64,000 nt of DNA from Holothuria scabra (Eukaryota > Echinodermata > Holothuroidea > Aspidochirotida > Holothuriidae). The notes beneath the pieces were generated by a model that was not told where the DNA came from, ran no database searches, and worked only from the letters and a program-made list of their open reading frames with translations. The DNA lies in the NCBI GenBank assembly GCA_037179385.1, contig CM074193.1, forward strand, positions 2,175,931 to 2,239,930. The letters run 5' to 3'. Position numbers and translations under genes: made by a program. Of the stretch, positions 1 through 9,731 are shown one piece after another; within the stretch, counting starts at the first letter, position 1; each line of letters starts with the position of its first letter.

Positions 1-230
1 CCAAATGTCATCGAAGAGACTCAGTTCGTAGACATTAGGTAACATTTATGTAGCAACAACGATGTACAGTTGTCGTACAATCATTCTCAGATGTCGTACA
101 ATCATTCTCAGGTTGGCAAATCTGAGAAGTGCAGATTCTTCAGTTATCCCCCAACTTTTCAAATTTCTTTACAGCAAACCCAGAATCCAAAACTTTTTGC
201 AATACAAGCTCCATGTCTACAAATATTTGT

Positions 231-535
231 TTAAAGGCCCAGTTCTCCCACCCCAAACAATATCAATTCTCCTAACCTTCTTACTAAAGCCCCTCACACA
301 ATTGTCTGAAATTCATCTTCATCCAGACACAATCTCAGTTTATTGCTTCAGGGTGAGTATAGAAAAACTCAATTCATATAATCAAAACACTCTCAGTACC
401 ATTCATGCTGTGTAATATAAGCTTTGGCACTCTGCATTGTTTAAATTAGCTGTCAATCAAAGAGCTGAGCCAATTGAGAATTTCGGTACCCGGGTACCAA
501 AATTGTAGTTTGGGGTGACAGGTTTGGCCCTTTAA
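231..535 (+). mobile_element. TTAA-flanked MITE, copy A
   Basis: A 297-bp element (235-531) is bounded by TTAA on both sides. Its ends are inverted and imperfect: AGGCCCAGTTCTCCCACCCC at the left, and the reverse complement of the right end reads AGGGCCAAACCTGTCACCCC. The same body recurs at 14607-14903 and 58729-58999, with partial copies at about 1621-2060, 58205-58640 and 62330-62612. All share the cores TTTATTGCTTCA, CAATCAAAGAGC and AGTTTGGGGTGA. TTAA target sites are typical of piggyBac-type MITEs, but the superfamily is inferred. The short reading frame through this stretch (62-415) is not taken as a gene. Confidence 0.75.
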
Positions 536-1620
536 ACGTCTTGGCAGAAATTTCGGGGCGCTTCTCGCACCGCAGATAACGTCCCTTATACACTGGTGTT
601 TACACTTTTAAGAGAGAAAAAACAGAGAGAAAAAGAGTGTTGTGCGTGTGTGAAAAGAACGTTCAGACAGGCATGGGTCATATGCAATAATCTTTTTATG
701 TGCTAAACTTCTTGGTAATGTGGATTCAACAAAGGAGTATATTGTTTACAATGACGACGAAACAGAGCGGGCATGAGGGGCATTCCCCCCCCCCCTCAGA
801 TTTCCCCCTTGTCTCAGCCCCCCCCCTCCCCAGGCCCCACGTTAGGTCAGTTAAGAATTAGGTCAATCGAAAAGGTTAATAATATATCGCTCTGAGACTT
901 AATTTCTCCACCATATGCAATTACCACAGACCGTCTGGGGCTTTGCCCTGGGCCTTGAAGACCCGCAAGAGCGGAAACTTTGAGTCCGTTTTCCTTTGCC
1001 CTCACTTCCTTCACCCTTCCAGGCTTCCATCCTCAATATTGACGACCTGCAGGGGACGGCAATGACCTAATGTTCAGCATGTCAGATTAGTGCGCTCCCC
1101 GTCCCTGATTGGCGAGCCAAACTTCTTCAGTTTTGATAGTACGCAGTGAAGCCGCTATCTGCTCGACGTCGAGACTGGTGAATTGCGAAAAACTGTCTCC
1201 TTTTGGAAATGCTGTCCCCTCTACAACTCTTTTGAAAGTCATTATTTTTGTGACAAATTACATTTTTAATGAAAACCAGATGCATAAAGCTCACTTAATT
1301 AGAGGGAACTTGAAAGTACAGATAAATTATTGCCATTATACTAAAGCGGGTGTGTGGGGAAGGGGTACTTTTTCCATTTTAGATAAGACTCCCTGAAAGA
1401 TTTCATTAATGAAATGTTGATCAACGTGAGCGTCTTGTTTATTACTCCATGCTGGTGTTAACAATTCATCAGCGTGATCCTTAATATTACATGAATATAA
1501 TATGAATTATATTAGGATAATATTAAGGAATATTGAATTTTGCCATTGACTTGAAGGCTAAATCCTCTCACGCTATACATTTCCGATTTCGTAACTTACT
1601 AACTTAAATCCCTTTTACAG
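536..1620. other. intergenic, no gene seen
   Basis: No convincing coding sequence. The part at about 765-970 has C-runs and a GGGGCTTTGCCCTGGGCC-type palindrome. It resembles the GC-rich interior seen near 51150-51430 and 60090-60300, so it is probably a fragment of a related non-autonomous DNA transposon. The rest (970-1620) shows nothing recognisable. Confidence 0.4.
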
Positions 1621-2060
1621 CTGTCGAAAATTCATTAATTGCTTCAGAGTGTATTAGGTTCACTGTGTAATCAAAACATTATGCTGGGAAAAGCCCCTTG
1701 GCTACTTCTCAAATTTGGTACCCGTCATAGCAGGCACATGGCAGGAAAGGCGGATTAAGTCAATGTGAACATGCATTGATCCCTGAAGCTAGTCAGGAAA
1801 TGTCCAGTGACATGCACAACAGAGGCTTTGTGATTGTTTTCTTCTATGACACTGAATACAAAAGCGGTGATGGCTATCATGATTTATCTTTTTTCTACTT
1901 CAAATTTTTCAAATGAGCAAAGGGGGGGGGGGGGTTCCTCTCATGAATACTCTGCGTTTTTTCGAATTTGCTGTCAATGAAAGAACTTTGCCAATTGAGA
2001 ACTGTTCTAGACAACTACAAAAACTAAAGTTTGGGGTGAGAAGTGACTGCCTTTAATCAA
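1621..2060 (+). mobile_element. decayed TTAA MITE copy with an internal insertion
   Basis: The left part (about 1621-1690) matches the ATTGCTTCAG...TAATCAAAACA core of copy A. The right part (about 1967-2057) matches TTTGCTGTCAATGAAAGA...CCAATTGAGAA...AAAGTTTGGGGTGAG...GCCTTTAA. About 270 bp of unrelated sequence, including a G-run at 1921-1935, separates the halves. Boundaries are approximate. Confidence 0.5.
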
Positions 2061-2299
2061 TTAACGCATTCGGATCCCCTCCTAGAATCTTGTCTGCCCA
2101 ACTGCCTGGTTCAAATGCACTGAATGTCTGACTGTGAAAACGTGTGTCTACACTGTCGCCATTGATCGCATGAATCCATTGCGATCAAATGTTTTTCAAC
2201 AAGTGGTAAAATAAATGATTTTTTTAATACCGAGAGATTATCACTTAACTACTGAAGTTGTCACTAGATGTCATTTAGACAATACTTTACACAAGGAAA

Positions 2300-3230
2300 T
2301 TGTAGGAAATGTTTCGCAGATTTTTATGAAGGGCAATGGAGACCACATAGGACTTTAACCAAACCGGTGAGGAAACATTCAAAATAATCTAAGATCCGTC
2401 ACTAAATGGCCTTACATCACCATTTAGAAAGTAACTGTTTTACATTAACTGGACCATGTAACACATAGCAGACGTTGCACCCAACATTTGTGGGGACCAC
2501 ACAAACACAAGCACAATCGCAATGTTTCATTAACAAAATCTTTCAAGGCATTTTGCAGATTTTTATAACATGGCCTATTTAGCCCACATATGGCGAGTCC
2601 CAAATTTAAGCATGTCATTGACAGATTATTGACCAGGCATCGTTATCGTCTTTTCAAACATTAATAGGGGGAAATTTAAACCCTTTGCTATATTTTACAA
2701 AAATTTTTGTCCCTCTTGGACATTGGCCCCTAAATTCCTAAACACCCAGAGGAACTACTTTTTGAGGAGCAATAATACTGTAAAAGAGGATCTGCATGGT
2801 GTGATTCTTTTCAGAATTTCAAAGAAATGGCCATACATGGGGCCCACCTGGACTTTGGACTGATTCTTCTGGAAAACCATAAAAGATTATGGACGAAACA
2901 TAATTATCAAAAGGACTCACTAAAAACACTGAGTTTGATATACGGTTAACCTGACTGGGAAAAAGGACTCTTGAACCATCTTGCAATATTTCACAAAATG
3001 GTACCTGTGGTACATCTAAAGGTGGTTTATGTAAAGAGGTACCTTTGACTGATCTACTTAATGACAAGACCTCATCAACATAAAAGAGAATTCGTAGTTG
3101 GGGGCATTTTGCGGGAAAAATCCTGAAATGGGCCTAAAGGCCCACATGGAACCTTGGACTACAAATTTCTGAAAAACTTCAAATGGCCCAAGGAATAATT
3201 GTGTTCAATTTTCTAAAAAAACCTATGTAG
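2300..3230. repeat. low-copy diverged direct repeats, about 250-300 bp apart
   Basis: A module of the form [CAGATTTTTAT or CAGAATTTCAA] ... ATGGCC ... GGCCCACATGG ... (TT)GGACT recurs near 2310, 2555, 2815 and 3115. Copies are strongly diverged. Short minus-strand reading frames cross it (2819-3067) but have no recognisable motif and are not called. Origin unknown. Confidence 0.4.
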
Positions 3231-3869
3231 TATCCATGACCGCATGTGCTATGAGCTAAGATAGGCTAACATATGGAAGCTCTGTCAATTACATCAAGGG
3301 TTCTTAAAGAGACAGGCCTCAGTGGTCGGTCTGTGCCCACATTTCCAGGGAGTGCACTGGATAGGTCTGGAGAGACGATGATTCTAAATAAGTTCAATAC
3401 ATTTGTCAAACAGGACACAAATACCTGTAATGACTTCAAGCGGACGTAAATTTCAGTCTCCCCGAACAACTTTTCCGCTGGACGTCGGACATGATTTCCA
3501 GGAAAATCTTGCGGCCGGACCAATTCCTAGAGACATGATTTCTTCTTACACCGGACGAAGTATGGAAAGACCAAGTGACTCTTTTAGAAGCTCCTAACTG
3601 AGATTTTGGTGGCTTGCTTTTTTTTCGCGATACCCAGGCAAGGCATCTTATGGGGCCTTTATAGCCCTCCTTTGACCTTTAATATGTTACGTTAAATGTT
3701 AAATGACTAAGATGCTACAGCCCAGGGTTATTCTGGGGTTACAGTACCATTTCAAAAGAAGAAACACAGAATCTGCACACATTCAGGTGACGCCTGCCAC
3801 TGGCACGTTGCTAGTCAGCTAGTTCCCCGTCAATATTTCCAAGTGTTTCCGTTGCTTCTATGCCAAATG
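3231..3869. other. no feature seen
   Basis: Two overlapping small reading frames (3266-3523 minus, 3403-3597 plus) show no family motif, splice context or repeat match that I can recognise. A T-run lies at 3618-3625. Confidence 0.3.
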
Positions 3870-4075
3870 TAGTACGGCATAGTACGGCCCATTACAGCCA
3901 TTAGAAAATTTATTTTTTCCAAGTCCAAAATCCTAATCTCAAAATCCCTAATCCAAACTTAGCAATCCGAACTTTTCTTTTTTAAATTCTTAACCCTTTT
4001 TTCAAATCCGAAATCCTTTTTTCCAAATCCGAAATCTTTTTTTTCTTTGAATCTGAAATATTTTCTACATATTGA
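3870..4075 (-). repeat. left arm of an inverted array pair (foldback-like)
   Basis: The sequence TAGTACGG...CATTACAGCCATTAGAAA begins an AT-rich array of degenerate units of the type AAATCCGAAATCCTTTTTTC. The reverse complement of 9120-9540 begins TAGTATGG...CTATTAAAGCCATTAGAAA and continues with the same unit. The two stretches are therefore inverted copies facing each other across about 5 kb. This suggests the arms of a foldback-type element that was later invaded by a LINE. The arm edges and the target duplication are not resolved. Confidence 0.6.
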
Positions 4076-4446
4076 ATGTCCATTTGCTGTGCACGGCGAT
4101 CCATCTATGTTCGCTTACAGTGTAACTTCCTATGCACGGGGCACGGTACGGTGGCCATCCAGAACTTCACTTCTGCTCTAGCTAGGTGATTTCGTGTTTG
4201 TGTTCGACAACATTTATTTGAGTCATTCTCTGGATTTACAACACAATTCAAAAAATGAGACAACGAAACAAAGCTAAAGAGAAACTCAGGAGGAAACTCA
4301 GAAAAGCTCAGAAAAGCTTGTGAAAGAGCCCTCCGAACAATAACAAAAACAAAAACAGAGTTAACAAAAGGAAAGAGAGAAAAAAAAAACAACAACAGGA
4401 AAATCAGAGAGAGGAAACTGGGAAGAAGGGAGACTGGGAAGAAGAG

Positions 4447-5108
4447 TCAGTTACGTTTACCCATCAGAAAAAGTTTTAGGGATTTCTTAAATAGGTTTAA
4501 GGAGTGACACCGTTGGATTTTAAGTGGGAGGGAGTTCCAAAGATTGGGTCCAGTAAAACGAATTGTTTGCTGCGAAGATGTTAGCCTAAATGAGGGAGTA
4601 GAAAGAGAATTCATGGAACGTGTAAAGTGTGGGTGTGTCTCATGTCGAAAGTGAAACATGGATTTGAAGATATTTAGCAGAATATTGTTACACCAGGAGT
4701 ACATAAAAATACCAATTTGATGGCGATGAATATCGTATACATGGAGAATGTTGAATTTTATAAACAATTCACACGAAGTTTGAGACGGATGATAATTAGC
4801 TATAAGACGAAGAGCTTTCTTCTGAAGAACTAAGAGAGGGTAAATCCTGGAACAATACGTGCCACCCCATAGTAGAGCACAATAGGGTAATTGTGGATGA
4901 ATCAGACTATTATACCAGAGTAAGCAGGATTTTACGAGGAAGATAATGGCGTAGCCGAGCTATAATTCCAACGTTCTTTGAGATGGTTTTAGAAATGGCC
5001 TGAATGTGATCACTCCAAGTGAGGTGACTGTCAATGAAGACACCGAGAAACTTAGCCGAATTACAAAGGGGGACCTCAGTGCCACAGAAATCAATGCTAC
5101 GGATGGAA
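4447..5108 (-). pseudogene. LINE RT fragment 3 (C-terminal part)
   Basis: The minus-strand frame continues with FCGTEVPLCNSAKFLGVFID and HLTWSDHIQAISKTISKN. It shifts frame near 4920, then reads NSLIHPQLPYCALLWGGTY, LQKKALRLIANYHP and a C-terminus FTGPNLWNSLPLKIQ...FLMGKRN. This order (FLGV, W-DHI, Y-ALLWG, Q-KALR, NLWNSLP) is typical of CR1/L2-like elements. The 3' UTR probably extends to about 4100. Confidence 0.8.
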
Positions 5109-7117
5109 CAGTGGCGTAGCTAGGATTTTTTTCCAGGGGGGGGGGGCAAAGGTATGAAATTTCCCCAAAACTTTTCCCGGTCGATGCGTATGTATTTCAT
5201 ATAAAATATGCAAACTTACAAGTATAACAACATTACCATACCATTTTGTAATATTACCTGCATTTTAATCTTAAAGTATAACAGAGAGCAATCGGAAATA
5301 ACAAAGTATATTATTTTGGTAAACAGTATCTGGTTTATTTGTATGTACTAAAGCAGTGGCGTACCCAGGATTTCTCTGAAGGGGAGGGGCATGCAGTACG
5401 GTCTAAGTAGAGGGGTGTCCGGAAATTTTTTGACGTTTTCGCCGTTTCAAGGAGCCTACATGCAAAATGGTGCAAGATTTTCGACTTTGACGGGAACAGT
5501 GTTAAAAGTTGAATCGTGGTGGTTCATGAGGATAAAACTGAAACTTTTGTGTCTTTACATGCACTCTTATGCCATTTATGCTACCTTACGAAGTAAAAAC
5601 TTGTCATTAAATTTGCACACTTTTAGAAGTCCAAATAAAAGAGCACTGATGGTTATTTGTGGTTTTCCTTGGCCACAAAATGTTATTTTGTCATAATGAA
5701 TATCTATGCGAAGCGCCACCATTGGTTGGCGCGGAGCGAAAAGAAAATTTGGAAAAATCAGACCCCTTAGATGACCGGAAATAGCATTTTCCAGGCAAAT
5801 ACGAAGAATCTAGCCAGTCGCTTTCTTCTTTTGTCGTTTGCAATAAAATGCTCACTTCAAAATATGTTCGCAAACTGCAATGTGATCAGAGCGTTAAGAG
5901 CTAATTTTACTCCAAATATGTAATTTTGCCCAAAAGACCGAGCGAAGCGCCACCATTGGTTGGCGCGGAGCGAAAAGAAAATTTCGAAAAATCAGACCCC
6001 TCAGTTGGTCAAAATAGCGTATTTATGCTTGTAAAGAGAATCTAAACATGTAGTCTTTTTTATCGATGCCACCAGCGGGAAACAGAGTCTACCTTTTTAA
6101 GTAAAAATTGGAATTTGACAGCATTTGACTAGGTCTATTTGTAGAAATAAAAAAAATTGGCATCACTGAAAGACCTTGCAGGAACAATCCTTCCCCTTTG
6201 AAAAATTTTGAAAAATTGGGTGTCCTTATAAGCAATCTGGTGCCACATATGCTATCTTTTGAAGTAAAATCTGTGTTAATAAAGTTAGACTACGTATTTT
6301 TAAGAACAAAGGAAAATGGCATCTGTGAGGGGGCATGGCCCAATGGTCTCCCTTTCGCACGCCACTAAGGAGGCCTAATAGTGGCTCGATCACACAGGAT
6401 ATCCTGTGAGAAAAGCCGTCTGTTATGTGTAGAAGGCTACAAGGTACTCATTGTCCATTTATTGTTACACTCAAAGTGAGCAGAAAGCTATTTTTCCCAA
6501 CTAGCTTGTAAGTCTCCAAGGAATTAGGCTTAGTAACAAAATCTAAGTGTGCCAACGGATCCCGTTAATTCTAGTAATTCCTAGATAATTGTTAAGTTTA
6601 TCGTTGGCCATGGATTGTTTCAGCCCGATCCATCTTTATGTACACACAGTAAAATCGTACAGCTACTGCTAGCTTGTAGAAGAACATAACAACCTCGGGG
6701 GTCTACGGTAGTGACTTGTCAGTTTTCACATCCTTTCACTGATGAATTCCCAAAGTATCATTTGAATAATAGCTTCCTGTGCACTGAAATGCACTGATCA
6801 TAACCCCAGTGCGTATACAAGCACAAGAGAACATTCAATCTGCTACGCGACGAGGACATTTCTGTGCAACGCGAATTGGGCCGGTTCATGCGACACTGAC
6901 GAAATCTGAGTTAGTTTGTTGCATGAAAATACGAATTATGTATGAGAAATGTCTCACAATTTCTTATTCTAACAAAAATTATGAGAAATTTTTGTGAAAT
7001 TTTCGTAATAATAAGAAGATTCATCAAATTTCCCCATTTTCATCAAATTTCCCAAAAAATTTTACGGGGGGGGGCAACTTGCTCCCCCTGCCCCCCCCCC
7101 CAGTAGCTACGCCACTG
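5109..7117. mobile_element. non-autonomous hAT-type element with 8-bp TSD GGATGGAA
   Basis: Terminal inverted repeats start CAGTGGCGTAGCTA at the left and match the reverse complement of the right end over 14 bp. GGATGGAA flanks both sides (5101-5108 and 7118-7125), a perfect 8-bp target duplication as made by hAT transposases. The element sits inside the LINE RT frame. Internally there are G/C homopolymers next to both ends and a 60-bp motif (GCGCCACCATTGGTTGGCGC and flanks) present twice, near 5707 and 5943. A second CAGTGGCGTAC-like end near 5354 and an ACGCCACT end near 6365 hint at an older nested copy. No transposase frame is visible. Confidence 0.88.
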
Positions 7118-7125
7118 GGATGGAA

Positions 7126-7639
7126 GGGTCTGGCAGCCTAGTAGGAGTACTGAAAAGAATCGATGCAGTTTTGTTTACATTCAGTAATAAATTATTTGCA
7201 CAAAACCATGTACGTACTTTTAATAATTCATTGCTAACAATATCCATTAAAGTCTTAGAATCTTCATGCGAACAGAAAATATTAGTATCATCGGCGTACA
7301 ATATAAAGTGTAACTTGTCACTGGACTTACATAGATCATTAATGTAGATAATAAAGAGAAGAGGCCCAAGAATGGAGCCCTGGGGGACACTACAATTAAT
7401 AGGTAGGTAATTTGAATGTACATTACGAACAACTACGAACTGTTTTCTATCGCATAAATAATTCCTAAACCAATTGAATATAACACCTCCGACGCCGTAG
7501 TAGGATAATTTACTTAGAAGTGTTTTATGATGTAGACAATCAAATGCCTTGGAGAGGTCTAGAAAAGTTCCAGAAACAAAAAGTTTCTTTTCAAAAGCAT
7601 TGGTCAACAAATCGGTAAAGTGTAAAAGAGCATGTGTGG
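7126..7639 (-). pseudogene. LINE RT fragment 2 (palm with YADD)
   Basis: An uninterrupted minus-strand frame carries the palm motifs: LDLSKAFD (first catalytic aspartate), GYGV-type spacing, SVPQGSILGPLLF and YADDTNIF. It continues from fragment 1 across the hAT element at 7640-8967 and into fragment 3 across the element at 5109-7117. Confidence 0.85.
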
Positions 7640-8967
7640 CAGTGGCGTCACCAAGGGGGGGGGCCGGGGGGGGCACGTGCCCCCCCCTGAAAAATCGTGT
7701 GCCCCCCCCGTGTGCCCCCCAACTGAGATTTGAGATTTTCCAAAAAAAATATGTCTTCTGTAGTCAGAGTGTGACTATGAATTTTTTAGGATTCGATTCC
7801 TCTGTTGAAAAGAAAAGGCAGTAGATTTTCATGTTTTCCAAATGAAAATATCCCAAAAAAAAAACCTTGGCAATGTCATTTCCGGCTGTCTGAGGGGTTA
7901 CATTTTTTCAAAATTTTCTTCACACTTCCGACTACGTCAATTGGAGGTGGCGCACAGCTCAGGTAACCCTTCAAGCAGGATTAAGCCTACATTTTTCCTT
8001 CAGAGGATCACATCTAATTGACCATCAACTGCCTTTCTTTCTCTTTATAGTCACGGTGCAGCTCACCTTCCTCAAATTGTCAGCCTGATACGCTCTTGAG
8101 AGTAGTTTCACTAACGTTTGTGTTGTTACCAAAAATAAAATCTTACTCGAAATTGCCCTGTAATTTTTTAGGCCAGTGTTAAAACAACCCTTTTAAAAAA
8201 CAACTTTAAAACCTTACAAACACGCTAAAGACCCAGGAGCTTCCAGGGGCTTCGCCCCCTGGACCCCCACTAAGACTAACATTGAATTGCCCATCAACTT
8301 TCTTTCTATAGATCATCTACCCCTTTTTTAAAGTGTCAGCCGGATCTGCTCTTGGTAGTTGAATCAGTGGTTTTTTTACCGAAAGTCTTAGGCGACTTGA
8401 AAGTTACCCTGGAGGTAACTTTTAGACCAGTGTTAAGTCAATAAAATTACCCTTAAATAACGTCTATAATACCTCAAAAACACGTTAAAACCCAGGAGCT
8501 TCCGGGGGCTTCACCCCCTGGACCCCCACCAAAATTCACATTGAAGTGCCCATCAACTTTTTTCTCTATAGATCATCTACCCCATTTTCAAAATTTCAGC
8601 CGGATAAGCTCTTAGTAGTTGAGTCAGTGGTTTTTTACCGAGAGGCTTACTTGAAGTTACCCTGGAGGTAACTTTTAGACCAGTGTTAAGTCAATAAAAT
8701 TACCCTTAAATAACGTCTTTAATACCTCACAAACACGCTAAAACCCAGGAGCTTCCGAGGGCTTCGCCCCCTGGACCCCCACCGGGGCTTTGCCCCTGGA
8801 CCCCACCAGGGGCCCTAAGGCGGGCCCCTGGACCCCACCCGTTGAGCCTCGCGCTTCGCGCTCGGTGGCGCCTCTGACGCCATGAGTGGAGTCTAGCAAT
8901 GCCCCCCCATAAAATCGTTGTGCCCCCTCAGTGCCCCCCCAGAATGAAATGTCTGGTGACGCCACTG
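7640..8967. mobile_element. non-autonomous hAT-type element with 8-bp TSD ATGTGTGG
   Basis: The left end CAGTGGCGTCACCA and the right end TGGTGACGCCACTG are perfect inverted repeats. ATGTGTGG is duplicated on both sides (7632-7639 and 8968-8975). The interior has three to four direct units of about 256-260 bp, marked by ACCCAGGAGCTTCC near 8229, 8489 and 8745, each followed by a GGGGCTTCGCCCCCTGGACC palindrome. It interrupts the LINE reading frame. No transposase is encoded. Confidence 0.9.
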
Positions 8968-8975
8968 ATGTGTGG

Positions 8976-9035
8976 TTGAGCGACCTGGAAGGAAACCAAA
9001 CTGAAAATCATACAGCATGTCAAACTTAACTAAAA
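8976..9035 (-). pseudogene. LINE RT fragment 1 (N-terminal part of RT)
   Basis: The minus-strand frame reads RLYNFLVKFDMLYDFQFGF and then LPGRSTT up to the edge of the hAT insertion. This is the standard start of the RT fingers in CR1/Jockey-type elements. In-frame stops occur further upstream. Confidence 0.75.
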
Positions 9036-9119
9036 AATTATACAATCTAAAGAAAAGGACATTTTAACTTTTAGATTGACTTTTAGCATTTTATAGGATA
9101 TAGGCCTATATAATTACTA

Positions 9120-9540
9120 ACAGCGAAAAACAGATTTCGGATTTCAAAAGATATCTTAAAAAAGGATCATTTTAGGTTTTGAAAAACAAAGTGCGGATAT
9201 AAAGGAACAGATTCCGGATCTCAAAAAAAAGATTTACGGATTTTGAAAAAAAATGGATTCGGATATTGTGAAAACCAAATTTCTGATTTTGAAGAAAGTG
9301 ATTTCGGATTTCAGAAAAAGGATCTCTGAGTTGAAGAAAAGGATTTCGGATTTTGAAAAACAGATCTCGGGTTTCTAGGAACAGATTTTGGATTTCAAAA
9401 AACGAAAAAAGGATTTCGGATTTCAAAATAAAGATTTTTAAAAAAAATTTCGGATTTTGGAATTAGGATTTTGGATTTTGGAAAAATATATTTCTAATGG
9501 CTTTAATAGGCTTCCATACTAATGGCTCTTCTGCAGTGTA
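9120..9540 (+). repeat. right arm of the inverted array pair
   Basis: About twenty degenerate units of the type GGATTTCGGATTTTGAAAAA run from 9120 to about 9480 and end in CTAATGGCTTTAATAGG...CTAATGGCTC. This is the reverse complement of the array at 3870-4075, though longer. The arm ends about 110 bp upstream of the CEP43 start codon. A small minus-strand frame here (9172-9426) is a by-product of the periodic repeat. Confidence 0.65.
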
Positions 9541-9650
9541 CCAACGATGATGACTAACATGGTTCAACTCCAGATTTGCAGTTACAACGTATTTGTGCTA
9601 CCAGTAACGACTATCCGCTATCGAAGCCAGAAATAAAAATTATTCCTACG
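9541..9650 (+). promoter_or_regulatory. CEP43 5' leader / proximal promoter region
   Basis: This 110-bp stretch lies between the foldback arm and the CEP43 ATG. It holds CpGs, unlike the gene body. An upstream ATG at 9560 opens a 25-residue frame that stops near 9635, out of frame with CEP43 (a possible uORF). No TATA box stands out. The transcription start is not resolved. Confidence 0.35.
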
Positions 9651-9731
9651 ATGTCAGCCGATGAAGATACAGAACTTCGAGATCTCGTCGCTCAGACACT
9701 AGAGACAAGTGGTGTTCTTGGAAAAATAAGG
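9651..9731 (+). CDS. CEP43: CEP43 coding exon 1
   Basis: 27 codons, from ATG to an AGG codon followed by donor GTATTT. The reading MSADEDTELRDLVAQTLE matches the conserved N-terminus of FOP (EEDTELRDLLVQTLE in human). Intron phase 0. Confidence 0.93.

Larger units (their letters stand above)
4447..9035 (-). mobile_element. non-LTR retrotransposon (CR1/L2/Jockey-like), 5'-truncated, split by two hAT elements
   Basis: Read on the minus strand, three blocks (9035-8976, 7639-7126, 5108-4447) join end to end into one reverse transcriptase C-terminal half. The joins are exact once the two inserted elements and one copy of each 8-bp target duplication are removed. Visible RT motifs are QFGFLPGRSTTHALL, LDLSKAFDCLHHKTLLSKL, VPQGSILGPLLF-IYINDL and the catalytic YADD box, followed by KFLGVFIDSHLTWSDHI in the thumb-side region and a conserved C-terminus ending near 4447. 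The only interruption I see in the second half is one frameshift near 4920. No endonuclease domain is present, so the copy is 5'-truncated as LINEs usually are. The clade assignment is by motif style only. Confidence 0.85.

Noticed and set aside
5354..6365. A second hAT element nested in 5109-7117
   Set aside because: End-like sequences CAGTGGCGTACCC and ACGCCACT exist, but the flanking 8-mers (TACTAAAG versus AAGGAGGC) do not match. Mentioned only as a possibility.
7120..7347. Plus-strand small gene
   Set aside because: It is antisense to the LINE RT frame and has no independent motif.
9172..9426. Phenylalanine/isoleucine-rich minus-strand protein
   Set aside because: The frame is produced by the periodic GGATTTCGGATTT array and is not a gene.
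9576..9650. Upstream extension of CEP43 by 25 codons
   Set aside because: The open frame before 9651 has no ATG (it would begin with TTG), and the conserved family N-terminus starts right after the ATG at 9651.
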